The notes below the pieces were generated by a model. The model saw only the letters and a program-made list of their open reading frames with translations, made no database searches and was not told where the DNA came from. From positions 215,212-261,870 of the forward strand of contig NPFB01000068.1 in NCBI GenBank assembly GCA_014084085.1: DNA of 46,659 nt, given 5' to 3'. This document shows, piece by piece, positions 9,035 through 18,876 of this stretch. The DNA comes from Hondaea fermentalgiana (taxonomy: Eukaryota; Sar; Bigyra; Thraustochytrida; Thraustochytriidae). Positions within the stretch are counted from its first letter, which is position 1. Each line of letters opens with the position of its first letter. The translations under genes were made by a program, and so were the position numbers.

Positions 9035-10314
9035 GTTCGGGCGACCCTCTCGGGCTGCTCAGTTCTTGCCAGATTTCGGGTTTGCTGCGTCCCTAGGTTG
9101 ACCTTTTGCGTTTTCTGCTTGGAAACGTGTGGCCGCAACCACGTGGACTTCGACGCGCCTTGGACTCAGATCATGCACCTCCTTCCTCCTCCTCCATTCT
9201 CCTCCTCTGTGTCCAAACAAGAACCTAATCAGAGGCTGTTCCTTTCCTTTATTTTTTAAAGCTGAGGGGAGGGGAAGTAGGCCGCGTGCGTGTGCGTGGT
9301 GCTGCACAGTATGGTTCACGTAGCCATTCCTACTCGCCGCTCGGCACGCGCGGGGCTACGCAATTCGACTCCGGCGACAATGGATGGCACCGACGGGACG
9401 AAAGGCGCACACCTTTCATTTATGTTAGCAGCAGCCAGCTGCCACTGCAGAAGCCAAGGAAAAAAAAGAAGAGTCACACTGCCAATCGGTGGCTAGAAAA
9501 TCCACTTTTGGGAGGTTAGCGAATGCGCCGAAATGCACACCCTGCAACCCCAGTCCACTCGCGATGCGTTGCATCGCATCTTTCACATCATGCACTCGCT
9601 GGCGGCAGAGAGTTGTGCGGAACCCGGTCTTTGGCTAGGGGCGAAAGGGGCGAGACTGGCGATCGTGTGTGCAGCGGGGCAGGGCTGCGCGTCGGCTTAT
9701 TTCTAGCGTCAACGGGTTCTGCGGCCAGAAGGTATGGAGTGGAGATGGCGGGGAACCCGCTGTTCACGTTCCCGGACCTATCGAAGATCTTGTCGAATTT
9801 ACACGCGCGTTTACGCGTTTCTGTACGTTGAGAAATGAACAAGGGCGAGTTGCCTCAACTTGCGATTTTACTACGATTGGCAGCCGGCCGCGAATCTTGG
9901 ATAATGGGCGGATTGGATTGGCCACCGGCCAGCCAGCCAGCCAGCCAGTCAGCGAAAATGAAACGCGTGACAAAAGCGAGCTGGACAAGATGTATATGGC
10001 ATGGCATAAAGCAGCGACGACGGACAGGCACGGTGGCATCGGTTTATTAGCTAGCCGCCGTCAGCTAGCTAGGGGCAGCGCAGGAACAAGTTGGAAAAAA
10101 GGCAGAAACTCTTACCCCTACTACCCTAACATAGAGTGTGCGAGCGCAGTCAGGTATAATCTCAAATGCTTTGTCTTTTTTATGCTTTTCGTTTGCCGTC
10201 AAATCATCGCGGGCGGCTTTCTTTCTTGTCTTGGCGTGTATACTAGGATTAGCATACCACTATGTGAGTATGTCGACGAGGCAAGCCCAAGCCCCGGTCC
10301 AGAACGAGAATAGT

Positions 10315-11187
10315 CTACGCGTTCTTCTTGGCGGCGTCACTATCGAGCTTGCTGATCAGCTCAGTGTGGCGCTTGGCGGCAAGGTACTGCTGAGCAATGA
10401 AGATGCCCACCATGACCTTGGCGACCGGGTTGGCGTCAAGCAGAGCCTTGAAGGCGTTGAAGCGCTCCGTGGCCGGGCCAACGACAAGGGAGCCAACGCC
10501 CAGGGCGGAGGACATGATGAGGCCTCCAATGGTGGTGCTGCGCACGAAACGATCCGGCTTGAAGAACTCCTTGACGGGGAGACGACGGTCTTCGGGCTGC
10601 AAGTAGTAGCCGCGAACCTCGTTGCCGGGTGCGGAAATGATGCAGGCCGCGAGCACCGTGAAGAAGGTGGCAAAGAATCGGCCGGCGGTCGTCTTTTGCA
10701 GGTTCGGGTACGCCTGCGCGAGGTAAGACCCGACGTTCTGGCGGACGACGCCGTACACAACGTCGCGCGCGACCGTGGGCAGATACGCCTTGTAGAGCGA
10801 GTTCATGTCCACAGGCATGCCCATGCTCTTGCAAAAGCGGTAGTTGCCGATGGGCAGCGTGGCCGTGGTAAAGACGGCGCCCAGGACGGCGCCCTTGGCC
10901 GTGTCGGGCAGGTCGAGGTCGCCGACGAGGATGTTGACGACCTCAAAGAAGGGGAACTTGATGAAGTTGGCCGCGACCACCGTCGAGAAGAACTTCTTGA
11001 TGGACTCGAGGTCCACCTCGGCCAGCGCCTCCGAGAGCGACTGGCGCTTGACCAGCACGCGGTTCACCACGGGCTCCGTCACGCTCGAGAGCACCGCGCC
11101 CACCACCGCGCCTGCGGCGCCCTGCGAGGCGGCGCCGATCACCCGCCCCACGAAGTCCGCCTCCACCTCCTGCCGCGTCGACGCCAT
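10315..11187 (-). CDS. Divergent mitochondrial carrier-like membrane protein
   Basis: 290 residues, the usual carrier length. Three pseudo-repeats can be seen. Each has a Pro kink followed by a basic residue in place of the PxDxxKxR signature: TEPVVNRVLVKRQ near residue 38, LPIGNYRFCKSMG near 110 and APGNEVRGYYLQ near 196. Each is followed by a helix pair; the second resembles the carrier matrix-helix pattern (YKAYLPTVARDVVYGVVRQ). The acidic residue of the canonical motif is mostly lost, so this is a distant member of the mitochondrial carrier family or a carrier-like plastid/mitochondrial protein. The transported substrate is unknown. The start at 11187 is the only ATG before the first repeat. 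The coding sequence is more GC-rich than the flanks. Confidence 0.6.
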   Translation of the reverse strand: MASTRQEVEADFVGRVIGAASQGAAGAVVGAVLSSVTEPVVNRVLVKRQSLSEALAEVDLESIKKFFSTVVAANFIKFPFFEVVNILVGDLDLPDTAKGAVLGAVFTTATLPIGNYRFCKSMGMPVDMNSLYKAYLPTVARDVVYGVVRQNVGSYLAQAYPNLQKTTAGRFFATFFTVLAACIISAPGNEVRGYYLQPEDRRLPVKEFFKPDRFVRSTTIGGLIMSSALGVGSLVVGPATERFNAFKALLDANPVAKVMVGIFIAQQYLAAKRHTELISKLDSDAAKKNA

Positions 11188-11740
11188 CTTGCTCGCCGCG
11201 CTCCGCTGCTCCGCTGCTGCCTCGAGGTCTGCGATGCTCTGCGCCGCTTTCCGCGATTTCCGCGCCGCTTTGCAGCTTTGCAGCTTCGCGGCTCGGCGGC
11301 TTGGCCTGCGCTGCTTGCTTCATTCATGCGCCTGTGCTTCTACAGTGGAAAAAGTGAAAAAGGCCTTGCTCGCAATGGCGGCGAGTGACAATGTGCGCGT
11401 GCGATGCGGGGCCTCGAGCGCGCTCCGCTCTTCCTGGGTCTCGCGCTGCGCTTGGGCGGACTGCGCGGAGCGGACCAAGGCTCGGCGGGATCGACGTCGC
11501 AGGGCGCGGGGACAGACGCTTTCGACGGAGACGCCAACGGCGAAGGCGGAGCGAGGGCAACGGACGTCCGAGCGAAGCCCGGCGCGAAGCCTGGCGTGGG
11601 AGCGTGGGCGTGAGCGAGGTCGAAGCGAGCGGGCTCAAGCTCACTCTGCTGGCTGGCTGGCTGGCTGGCAGGCTTGCCTGCTCGCGACCTCGAGAGCGTC
11701 GACTTCAGCACGAGCGAGCCCGGGGAGGTGAGGTTGAGCA

Positions 11741-11785
11741 CGTTGATGGTGGTGGTGATGATGGTGGATGATGGTGGATGATGGT
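11741..11785. repeat. (GATGGTG)-type repeat
   Basis: Degenerate GATGGTGGTG/GATGATGGTG units; five or more can be read. Confidence 0.75.
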
Positions 11786-12333
11786 GCAGAAGAGGAGATG
11801 ATGATGCGGCGGTACCCAGATTCAGAGGAGGAGGAGGGTGGATCAGAGTCCCGAGCTTTGGGGCCAGCGAGCAAAGAGCGGCATGGCGCGAACTGACAGG
11901 GAGCGCACGATGATTGTGCCTTCGCAGGCGGAAGAGACCATCCCATCCGCGTCGCGGAGAGAGAGAGAGGCCTAGCCTGGAACGTAGGGGTGCTGATGGT
12001 GCAGAGACAACGAATGTCGTCCCAGGTGTAGGACTGCTTTCTGCTCGAGGCTCATGAGCATGACCAAAACTTGAAGCCAAACTTGAACTTGCGCTTGATG
12101 CATCTAGGAAGCGACCGCAGCGAAGTTATCGGGACAACTAAGAGCACTGCTGGCTGGCTGGCTGGCTTGCCGGCTGGCTGATTGGCTGGCATGGTGGTCG
12201 GCTGGTCATAGTTACTATCCAAGGCCACGCGGCTTTTGTCGAGCCAGAAGGCGGCGATCAAATAAAAGTCCCGGCCGAGTCTTCGTTGGTTGGTACGACA
12301 TGACGACGACGCTCATGCTGCTGTGCTGGTCAT

Positions 12334-12345
12334 ATGGCTAGCCAT
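12334..12345. repeat. Perfect 12-bp palindrome ATGGCTAGCCAT
   Basis: Self-complementary and containing the GCTAGC core seen upstream of other genes. It lies about 310 nt before the dehydrogenase ATG. Confidence 0.6.
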
Positions 12346-12452
12346 GCCAGTTACTGACGTATGTATACCCCAGTGTCTTTGGCTAGAGTGGCAGGTGGCG
12401 GTGAAAACTCGGACTTGACTTGACTTGACTTGCCACTTTGTTGGTTGGACTG

Positions 12453-12478
12453 GCTTGCTTGCTTGCTTGCTTGCTTGC
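12453..12478. repeat. (CTTG)n tetranucleotide repeat
   Basis: About six units, preceded at 12412-12432 by four TTGAC pentamers. Confidence 0.9.
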
Positions 12479-12506
12479 CTGCTTTGGTATAGCATCTCCC
12501 AGGCTG

Positions 12507-12532
12507 TGTTTGTTTGTTTGTTTGTTTGTTTG
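12507..12532. repeat. (GTTT)n tetranucleotide repeat
   Basis: About six units in the 5' flank of the dehydrogenase gene. Confidence 0.9.
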
Positions 12533-12655
12533 TGCGAGTGTGTCCACAAATGTCCCCGCGACGAGCAACCAGCAGCTGGCTGGCCTTGCGTTGCCTTGCG
12601 TTGCCTTGCCTGCCAGTGGCCAGATAAGCAGAGCTCGAACGAGAAGAGCGGGGCG

Positions 12656-14113
12656 ATGAAGAAGCGCTGGACGTGGGCAGAGGTGGCGGCGCGGACGTCG
12701 CGGGCCACAGGCGTGCTCGTGGTCGTCGACGATGTCGTCTACGATGTGAGCGAGTTCGTGGACGTGCATCCGGGAGGCGCGCAAGTGCTGCTGGACGCGG
12801 CGGGCGCCGACGCCTCGGCAGCCTTTCACGCGGCACACGACCCCGCGCTTCTCGCAAGCTTTGCAGACATGGCCGTGGGACGCATCCTGGACGACGCAAG
12901 CGCCGATACTTTGGGCGAAGGCAGCATGCAAGAACGTCTGGCGAGGTTCCAGGGCAGCGCAGCACAAGGCGGGGCCGCGCCACCCAAACCGACGCTCTCC
13001 ATCCTGGACCTCCACGAACGAGCCGTCAGCAATCTCCCCCCAGCCGTCCTCGCCTACGTAGACCTTGGCGCAGAGGACGAGGAAAGTCTTCGCGAGAACG
13101 TCCAGGCCTGGGCAGCCTTTGCCTTGCGCCCCCGTGTCCTCTGCGATGTCAGCCGCTGCAGCACGACGCTCAGGGTCAAGACCAAATTCATTCATATCGA
13201 AACGGATTCTCCCATTGGCATTGCGCCGTTTGCCGGGGCAGCAATCGTGGATCCCGAAAGAGCCGAAGGTGCCATTGCACAAGCCGCTACTGCGCAAAAT
13301 GCACTCTATGTGCTGCCACATTACGCCTCGGTGCCTCTCGAAGAACTCGCTCTGGTGGCGCCACGCTTCCTCCAGCTTTACGCTCCTGTATGCAGCGCGC
13401 AGGATCCCTCTGTGGACTTTGACTACCTTGAGACAATCATCGCACATGTGGCCGACCATATTTCTGCAGTGCAAGCGATTGTGCTCACGGTGGACTCGCC
13501 AACGTTTGGCAACCGCGAAAAAACCTATCGCAATCCCGCGTGGATTGCGCAGCTCCAAGCTGAGCGTGGCGGCATGCCCAAGCTTCGTGCCCTTGAAGCC
13601 ATTGACGGCATCGGCAAACATCCTGGCCACTCGCCGGCCCTGTCCTGGAAGGACATTGCTCGTCTCCGCGACCTTTGCCACACGCATGGCCTGGGCCTTG
13701 TGCTCAAGGGCATTCTTGCCCTTCCCGACGCTTTGCACGCAGCCTCGCTCGGCGTCGATGGTCTCATGATTAGCAATCATGGCGGTCGCCAGCTCGACGC
13801 CGCTCTTGCCACTGCGAGCGCTGCATTTGGGATTCTGCCGCCACTGCGCAACGCCTTTCCCGAGCTTCCCGTTTGGGTCGATGGCGGCATCCGCCGTGGC
13901 AAGGATGTCTTTCGAGCGCTCGCAATGGGGTGCACAGGCGTGCTTGTGGGGCGCCCCGTGTTGTGGGGGCTCGCGGCCGAGGGCCAGCTCGGTGTCCAGC
14001 GGGCGCTCAAAATTCTCAAGGAGGAGCTCGTCACTGTCATGAAACTTGCTGGCTGCGCGCGCCTCGCCGACATTGGACCCGAGCATATTGCGCTCGGCAT
14101 GAACAAGCTCTGA
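12656..14113 (+). CDS. Flavocytochrome b2-type L-lactate (alpha-hydroxyacid) dehydrogenase
   Basis: 485 residues. An N-terminal cytochrome b5 domain has VDVHPGG with heme ligand His38 and the second ligand His61 (FHAAHDP). It is followed by an FMN-dependent alpha-hydroxyacid dehydrogenase barrel: YVDLGAEDEESL, LTVDSPTFGNRE, VLKGIL, SNHGGRQLD (catalytic His375) and DGGIRRGKDVFRALAMG with GVLVGRP. This is the architecture of yeast L-lactate:cytochrome c oxidoreductase, which oxidises lactate to pyruvate and passes electrons through the b5 heme. Substrate-loop positions differ from the consensus (LPHYASVPLEE where STxSSxSxEE is usual), so another 2-hydroxyacid is possible. No targeting peptide precedes the b5 domain. 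An upstream extension of the frame to 12425 is encoded by simple repeats and I reject it. Confidence 0.88.
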   Translation: MKKRWTWAEVAARTSRATGVLVVVDDVVYDVSEFVDVHPGGAQVLLDAAGADASAAFHAAHDPALLASFADMAVGRILDDASADTLGEGSMQERLARFQGSAAQGGAAPPKPTLSILDLHERAVSNLPPAVLAYVDLGAEDEESLRENVQAWAAFALRPRVLCDVSRCSTTLRVKTKFIHIETDSPIGIAPFAGAAIVDPERAEGAIAQAATAQNALYVLPHYASVPLEELALVAPRFLQLYAPVCSAQDPSVDFDYLETIIAHVADHISAVQAIVLTVDSPTFGNREKTYRNPAWIAQLQAERGGMPKLRALEAIDGIGKHPGHSPALSWKDIARLRDLCHTHGLGLVLKGILALPDALHAASLGVDGLMISNHGGRQLDAALATASAAFGILPPLRNAFPELPVWVDGGIRRGKDVFRALAMGCTGVLVGRPVLWGLAAEGQLGVQRALKILKEELVTVMKLAGCARLADIGPEHIALGMNKL

Positions 14114-14290
14114 TACATAGCTAAAAATCTTTTTATTCACATAACATCAGTGACACGTAAACATTGGAAGACCTTTTTCCCATTGTACTTGGCTATTTTG
14201 CATGTCTGAAAAGGAAGGATAACAACAGAGCGAGCGTCCCGCGACGGTCCTCTATGCAGGCAGGCAATCACTCGCTCGCAAACCCGAAAC

Positions 14291-16174
14291 TCATTCGTAC
14301 TTGAGAGGGAACCTCGCCTCTATCGCGATCTTATTATCGCAACTTGGGCACACCCCCGTCGGCAACTGTTTCGTCATCGTCCCAAGCGTTGACGTTGAAA
14401 GATGCCGTGGGTGTAACTTGCCCTGGCCGAGGTGGTGACATCCGCTGCGAAGCGTCAAACGGAAATGCACGCAGGCTTCTGTCCAGAATCGAAGCTTGAG
14501 CGGTCCTGTCAAACCTGGAAAATTCCTCTCTAACGCTGTCCCGAGCTCTCCTGCACAAATGAGCCGGGGGCGCATTTCTCCTGATGGCAACGTTACGCGG
14601 GTGTCTGTACACGTTTGCTCGACAATCTCGTACATGTCGTTGAAAAGCGCCTGTTGCTCGATCCCACTGCTCGCGCGCCACTTGGACAGACGATAGATTG
14701 TCGACAGATAGCTCGCCGTCAGTACTGTTACCGCAATAAGCGCACAGCCCCACATCCACGATCCAAACGCTATCAATCCGAATCCAATCGCAAGGCCTCC
14801 ACCGATGCTGCCTCTGTCTGCAATGAGCGCCCGTGTACCGTCTGGATCCCAAAACTGCACCGCATGAAGCTGAATGGTCTCAGCGGTAATCACAGGCGTC
14901 GAACTCGTCAGAGGCGCCCCTGTAGTAACACCAACGCCTGCACTAGCTGTCGATGATGGGTATGAACACTGCATTTCCCTCTGCCCCGGATACACAAATG
15001 ATGAAGGCTGCTCTTGCTGCTGCTGCTTCTGTGTTGATGTCCACGTGGAGCAGCTCGAACCCTGACTTAGCCCTGAACTTCGAAAAGAGCTTGGTGCAGG
15101 GCGCGCGCGCTGCATGCTCCGGCGGTCGCTTGATGCCGCAGACGCATACCCATTGGCGTCTGACAAAGTTGTGGATGCAAGGCTAATCGAGTCCAAAGAC
15201 TCATATCCATTTTGTTGATGCTGCTGCCCGCCTAGATGAGCTGTCGGATCCATGCCAAAAGTTGATGACGCGTGTCGTCGCCTGAAACGCAGTGTCGAAG
15301 AATCATTCCCGCGCACAGAGCTCGTCTCCGAGCTGGAAGACGACCAATATCTGGAGTTGTGCGACGATGCCGATGGGGAAGGGTTGGTATTTTGTAGTTG
15401 CTGCGTCTGCCGCTGCGCGGATTGCCATTGCTGGTCTACTGGCATTGAGCTAGGCGGCATTGCAGCCTCTGTCGGATCTCTCCACGAAGCAGCGTTTTCT
15501 GGGTGGCTCTGATACTGCGGATACGGCAGCTGCTGCTGCGGCTGCTGCTGGTATCGTGGTTGTGGTGACTTGGAAAGTGTTTGGTCATGTTGCTCCAAAT
15601 GCGAGCGCAAAGGAACGCCATTACGACCGCTCGTCTGTGGTGAATGTGCTCCAACATCAGAAAAGGAACGAGCATCAGGGACTCGAAACGAGCTTGTGTG
15701 CCTTGTTATTCTGCGCGCTCGCCAGTTTCGAGGCGTCATCGCATCGTCGTCACTTTCGTCATCACTGCTCACCCAGATGCCATTCGCTTCGCGATGTACG
15801 GTACTACGGCTTTTCCGGCTTGCGCGCGAATAAACCTCGTCATCGTCAGATGAGTCGTCGCTACTAATTGGAACGTCGGTGACTTCATCGTGAACAGTGC
15901 GCTGCCTTGGAGACGAGTGTCGGCGTTGCATACGTCCATCTACCGAAGCTGCCATGCTTGCGCCGCCCGCGCCACTCGGACTTCCCCAACGACGCGCTCG
16001 TGCCATGAGTAATTTCTTGCCTGGACTGGATGCCGGCGACATGCGCCGTGATTCAATCTCCATCGAACCCTGCGATGCGTGCAATGGTCTTCGCCGCCTT
16101 CGAGAGTGTTCTCGCTCAATGCGAGCATCCTCGGGCTCTGACCATGATGCAGGCGCCGCTGCCTCGCGCAGCAT
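14291..16174 (-). CDS. Hypothetical membrane protein with long disordered N-terminus
   Basis: 627 residues as one frame; no family recognised. Residues 1 to about 430 are Ser/Gln/Arg-rich and low complexity, with acidic patches (ISSDDSSDDDEVY, WVSSDDESDDDAM) that resemble casein-kinase sites, and Gln runs. Near residue 460 a pair of hydrophobic helices follows (GGGLAIGFGLIAFGSWMWG and CALIAVTVLTASYLSTIY), then about 120 soluble residues. Near 14350-14480 another frame looks more protein-like (FNVNAWDDDETVADGG) than the annotated tail, so a short intron or frame change near the 3' end is possible and the C-terminus may be wrong. A membrane protein with a cytosolic regulatory tail is the most that can be said. 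Confidence 0.6.
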   Translation of the reverse strand: MLREAAAPASWSEPEDARIEREHSRRRRRPLHASQGSMEIESRRMSPASSPGKKLLMARARRWGSPSGAGGASMAASVDGRMQRRHSSPRQRTVHDEVTDVPISSDDSSDDDEVYSRASRKSRSTVHREANGIWVSSDDESDDDAMTPRNWRARRITRHTSSFRVPDARSFSDVGAHSPQTSGRNGVPLRSHLEQHDQTLSKSPQPRYQQQPQQQLPYPQYQSHPENAASWRDPTEAAMPPSSMPVDQQWQSAQRQTQQLQNTNPSPSASSHNSRYWSSSSSETSSVRGNDSSTLRFRRRHASSTFGMDPTAHLGGQQHQQNGYESLDSISLASTTLSDANGYASAASSDRRSMQRARPAPSSFRSSGLSQGSSCSTWTSTQKQQQQEQPSSFVYPGQREMQCSYPSSTASAGVGVTTGAPLTSSTPVITAETIQLHAVQFWDPDGTRALIADRGSIGGGLAIGFGLIAFGSWMWGCALIAVTVLTASYLSTIYRLSKWRASSGIEQQALFNDMYEIVEQTCTDTRVTLPSGEMRPRLICAGELGTALERNFPGLTGPLKLRFWTEACVHFRLTLRSGCHHLGQGKLHPRHLSTSTLGTMTKQLPTGVCPSCDNKIAIEARFPLKYE

Positions 16175-16909
16175 GCTAGCTTAGAAGCGCTTTTGCAGCT
16201 TCAACCGGACAGGCTGACCGAGCTCAAATCGATTACGTGCACGAGACGCTTGCTGTCTTTTGCACAATACCTTCCTCTAAGCGCAAAGTCCTGCGGCGCT
16301 TTCTTGTCGTCGCGCAGAATCGTATGCGATCTCACGCATGCCTCTCCTATGCGCTTTCGCTGGCGCTCACGTGCTTGCTTGCGACGCTTGGAGACTCTGA
16401 CGCTCGCTTCGCCTTGGCGGGTTGTTACGTCTTGACAAATCAAGCAAAAGAACTTGTCCTCCTCTTTTTTTGCACGATGGTGTTCCTGGCCTTTGTTGAG
16501 AGGAAACCAAACCAAAGCAATCACTCAATCAAGCAAACAAGCAAAAAAGCAAACAAACAAATAAAAAACACAGCGACCAGTCAGACAACCAAGCAGACCG
16601 GGAACCCTTGGCCTTGCACAACGCGCCCCGACGAGACAAGTCTATAGCATTCAACGCCGCCGCAGTTGTCGTGAGATGCATACTTGTCACGTGAGCAGGG
16701 TGCGGCCGCCTTCGAGTCCAGAGTCCGAGATCCGGTGAACGGATATAGATGTCGCTCGTCCGCGAGCGGGCGCTAAATAGCCCTCTTTTCTCGGAGTTTA
16801 GCTTCAAGGACAGCTGAGTGAGACGAGACAGCAGAGCGCTATCAGTCACCGCGAGAGAACTCGCGCGCGCGGACGTAGAGCAGCGCGGAAAGCCCGAGGC
16901 GTCGGCAGC
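16175..16909. other. Divergent intergenic region
   Basis: Upstream DNA of both the membrane protein and CMC2. It contains AAGCAAACAAGC-type repeats at 16525-16565 and GGATATAGAT at 16741. No gene supported. Confidence 0.5.
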
Positions 16910-17155
16910 ATGCACCCGCCCCTAGACCGCCCCCACCCGTACTGCCAGGACGTCATTGACGCCCTGCGCAAGTGCCACGAGGACAACCCGTACATGAAGT
17001 TTCTCGGCTCTTGCAACGAGCCCAAGGCGGCGCTGGACCAGTGTTTCCGGGCGGAGAAGGAGGTCATGCGCAAAGCGAATGCAGAGCGCGCACGCGAGAG
17101 CCGAAGGCGTGCAGAGGAGCGGATGGCGCGCGATAGGGCGGAGGCTTCTGCTTAG
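16910..17155 (+). CDS. CMC2: CMC2-like twin CX9C mitochondrial intermembrane-space protein
   Basis: 81 residues. It starts MHPPLDRPHPYC, the hallmark N-terminus of Cmc2. It has a perfect twin CX9C: C12-x9-C22 and C35-x9-C45, with KFLGSCNEPK between. Such proteins are imported and oxidised by Mia40 in the mitochondrial intermembrane space and assist cytochrome c oxidase assembly. The C-terminal third is a charged Arg/Glu/Ala helix (ERARESRRRAEERMARDRAE). The length agrees with the family. No intron. Confidence 0.92.
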   Translation: MHPPLDRPHPYCQDVIDALRKCHEDNPYMKFLGSCNEPKAALDQCFRAEKEVMRKANAERARESRRRAEERMARDRAEASA

Positions 17156-18083
17156 ACGTTCACGACAAATACCATATGATGAATGTGCGTTGCAAGTAAA
17201 TGGCAAGGCGATGCAGGTTTTACGGACCTTGCTCGCCTCGCGCACGTTCCGTTGACCAAGTCTGTCACTACTTACGTTGATTTGATACTTTCCGAGGAGT
17301 CTCGTGCAGGTGTAGAGAAGATATTAGATCCACCAAGAAGCAATGCATGTCTCCGTCACTTTTTGTTTTTTTATTAGTTTTCTCGGACTTGCGCGCGAGA
17401 GAAAGAGAGAGAGAAGGAGAGAAAGAGAGGAAGCAAGAACGTGGGAGCGAGCAACTTTGGAAAAAAAGGCCCAGATAGTCTTCTTGCCGTGGAGATAGCT
17501 TAAAGATTATTGCGCTCATAGCGAACAATACAATACATGCAGTATTCGCAGTCGCTCGCAACCGTAATCTTTCTATCTTTCCTTCCAACCCCTTTAAAGG
17601 CTGGCCGTGAGAGCCTTGCTTCCAGTTTAGTCCCGCTCACCTGTACGCACATCGGCACTCGTCTGCCCGGAAGCGAACGCTCAACGCAGCCCAAGCCTGG
17701 ATTGCGCAACTTCATCATCTTCATCGCAAGCTCTCCGGCGCAATCCCACAACGCTAGCAAATTTCACCTGCGTCCCCCGCGGGTCGTAGGTTCACCGTTC
17801 ATCGCCAGCCATCAATCATGGCAACTCATCAATCCATCGATCCATCTCTTTCGTGTCCCACCCACGCAGGGCAGACAGAACCAACGTTGAACCTATCTTT
17901 GTGTCGACGACCCGCCACGGGAAGGGAAAAAACTCGCCCAAAGAACGCCTCCACTCGTTTTTCCCCGGAACAAGTGCAGCATTCTCCATTTTCCACTTGG
18001 CTGAGGCCCGCACAAAGTCCATCTATCGATTCTAAAAAAGAACAGAACGCTTGCTTTTTTTCTTTTCTCTCTCTTTTCCCTGC

Positions 18084-18172
18084 ATCTTCAAGAAAGACAG
18101 AAAGAGAGAAAGAAGGAAAGGAAGAAGGAAAGAAAGAAAAACATGAAAGAAAAAAAGAAAGAAAGCAAGAAA
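18084..18172. repeat. Polypurine (GAAA/GGAA) tract
   Basis: Almost 90 bases of nearly pure A and G on the plus strand. Confidence 0.8.
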
Positions 18173-18659
18173 CTTGAAACAAAGAGCAATCAGACCAAAC
18201 GATCTCTCGGCTCCAGCGAGCCCCGGCGCCGCCAGAGACGGCACGCAGGCTCGCGCGCACGACGCGCGGGCAGCCGCCAGCCCCCGCCGCGTTGCGCCGC
18301 GCCGCGCCGCGCCGCCGCGCGAGGGCTTGGGTCTGGAGAGGACGGCCAAGGGAGCCAAGATCGGCCGGTCTCGACAGGCAGGCAGACAGGCGAAGAAAGG
18401 CAGGCCAACGTCGGGCTCGCTCGAGGCCGCGCGCGCGCGTGCGGGCGGGCAGGCCGGCGGGCGAGGGCCCGCGGGGACCCTTTCCGCGCGCGCCGGCAGG
18501 ACGGCCCGCGCGCCCCGCTCTCTCCTTGCGGCCTACCCGGCAGGCGTAGCCCCCGCCGGTTTGGCTCGGGCGCGAGACTAACGACCGGGTCGGCCGGGCC
18601 CACCGCCACTACAGTTAGCGAGCGGCAGGCGATAGACGGCCGCCTTCGTTCTCGCCCCG

Positions 18660-18710
18660 AGGCAAGGGGCAAGAGGCAAGGGGTGAGAGGCAAGAGGCAA
18701 GAGGCAAGGC
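18660..18710. repeat. Degenerate (GGCAAGA)n repeat
   Basis: Six or seven units of GAGGCAAG / GGGCAAG type, about 170 bp before the CHD gene start. Confidence 0.75.
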
Positions 18711-18876
18711 ACAGCCAGAGAAGTCCCGCGGAATATCTCACTCGGGCGGAGTGGAGTGGATAGACCTTTTCGATCTATTTTCCCCTGAATTTGGTCCTTC
18801 TACCGCCGCGAGCAAGCCAAGCCAAGCCAAGCCAAGCTGAGCCAAAGCTGAGCAGAGCAACGTATAATTGGTCATC

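Larger units (their letters stand above)
8942..10314. other. Gene-free stretch
   Basis: About 1.4 kb with no supported gene on either strand. It contains (GCTT)n, CAGC and TAGCTAGC elements. A T-loop-like string near 9360 has no matching tRNA arms. Confidence 0.5.
11188..12655. other. Gene-free stretch, repeat-rich divergent promoter region
   Basis: About 1.5 kb between the carrier-like and dehydrogenase starts. It contains CTGG, GATGGTG, TTGC and TTTG repeats and a 12-bp palindrome. Long frames here are Arg/Ser/Ala low-complexity and unsupported. Confidence 0.55.
17156..18876. other. Gene-free stretch, purine-rich and GC-rich segments
   Basis: About 1.7 kb. It includes GAGAGA at 17395-17430, a long AAAGAAAG/GGAAG purine tract at 18084-18170, a GCCGC run near 18290-18315, and GGCAAGAG units at 18660-18710. 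No gene supported. The last part should contain the CHD promoter. Confidence 0.55.

Noticed and set aside
11340..12080. Minus-strand frame of about 246 codons
   Set aside because: Ser/Pro/Arg low complexity in GC-rich divergent promoter DNA, with no family signature.
12425..12655. N-terminal extension of the b2-type dehydrogenase
   Set aside because: Encoded by CTTG and GTTT microsatellites (Leu-Ala-Cys and Phe-Val-Cys-Leu runs); the cytochrome b5 domain begins directly after the ATG at 12656.
12383..14140. Large open frame antisense to the dehydrogenase
   Set aside because: A shadow of the real gene caused by GC-biased third codon positions; no domain. Similar antisense frames oppose the CHD gene at 22033-23076.
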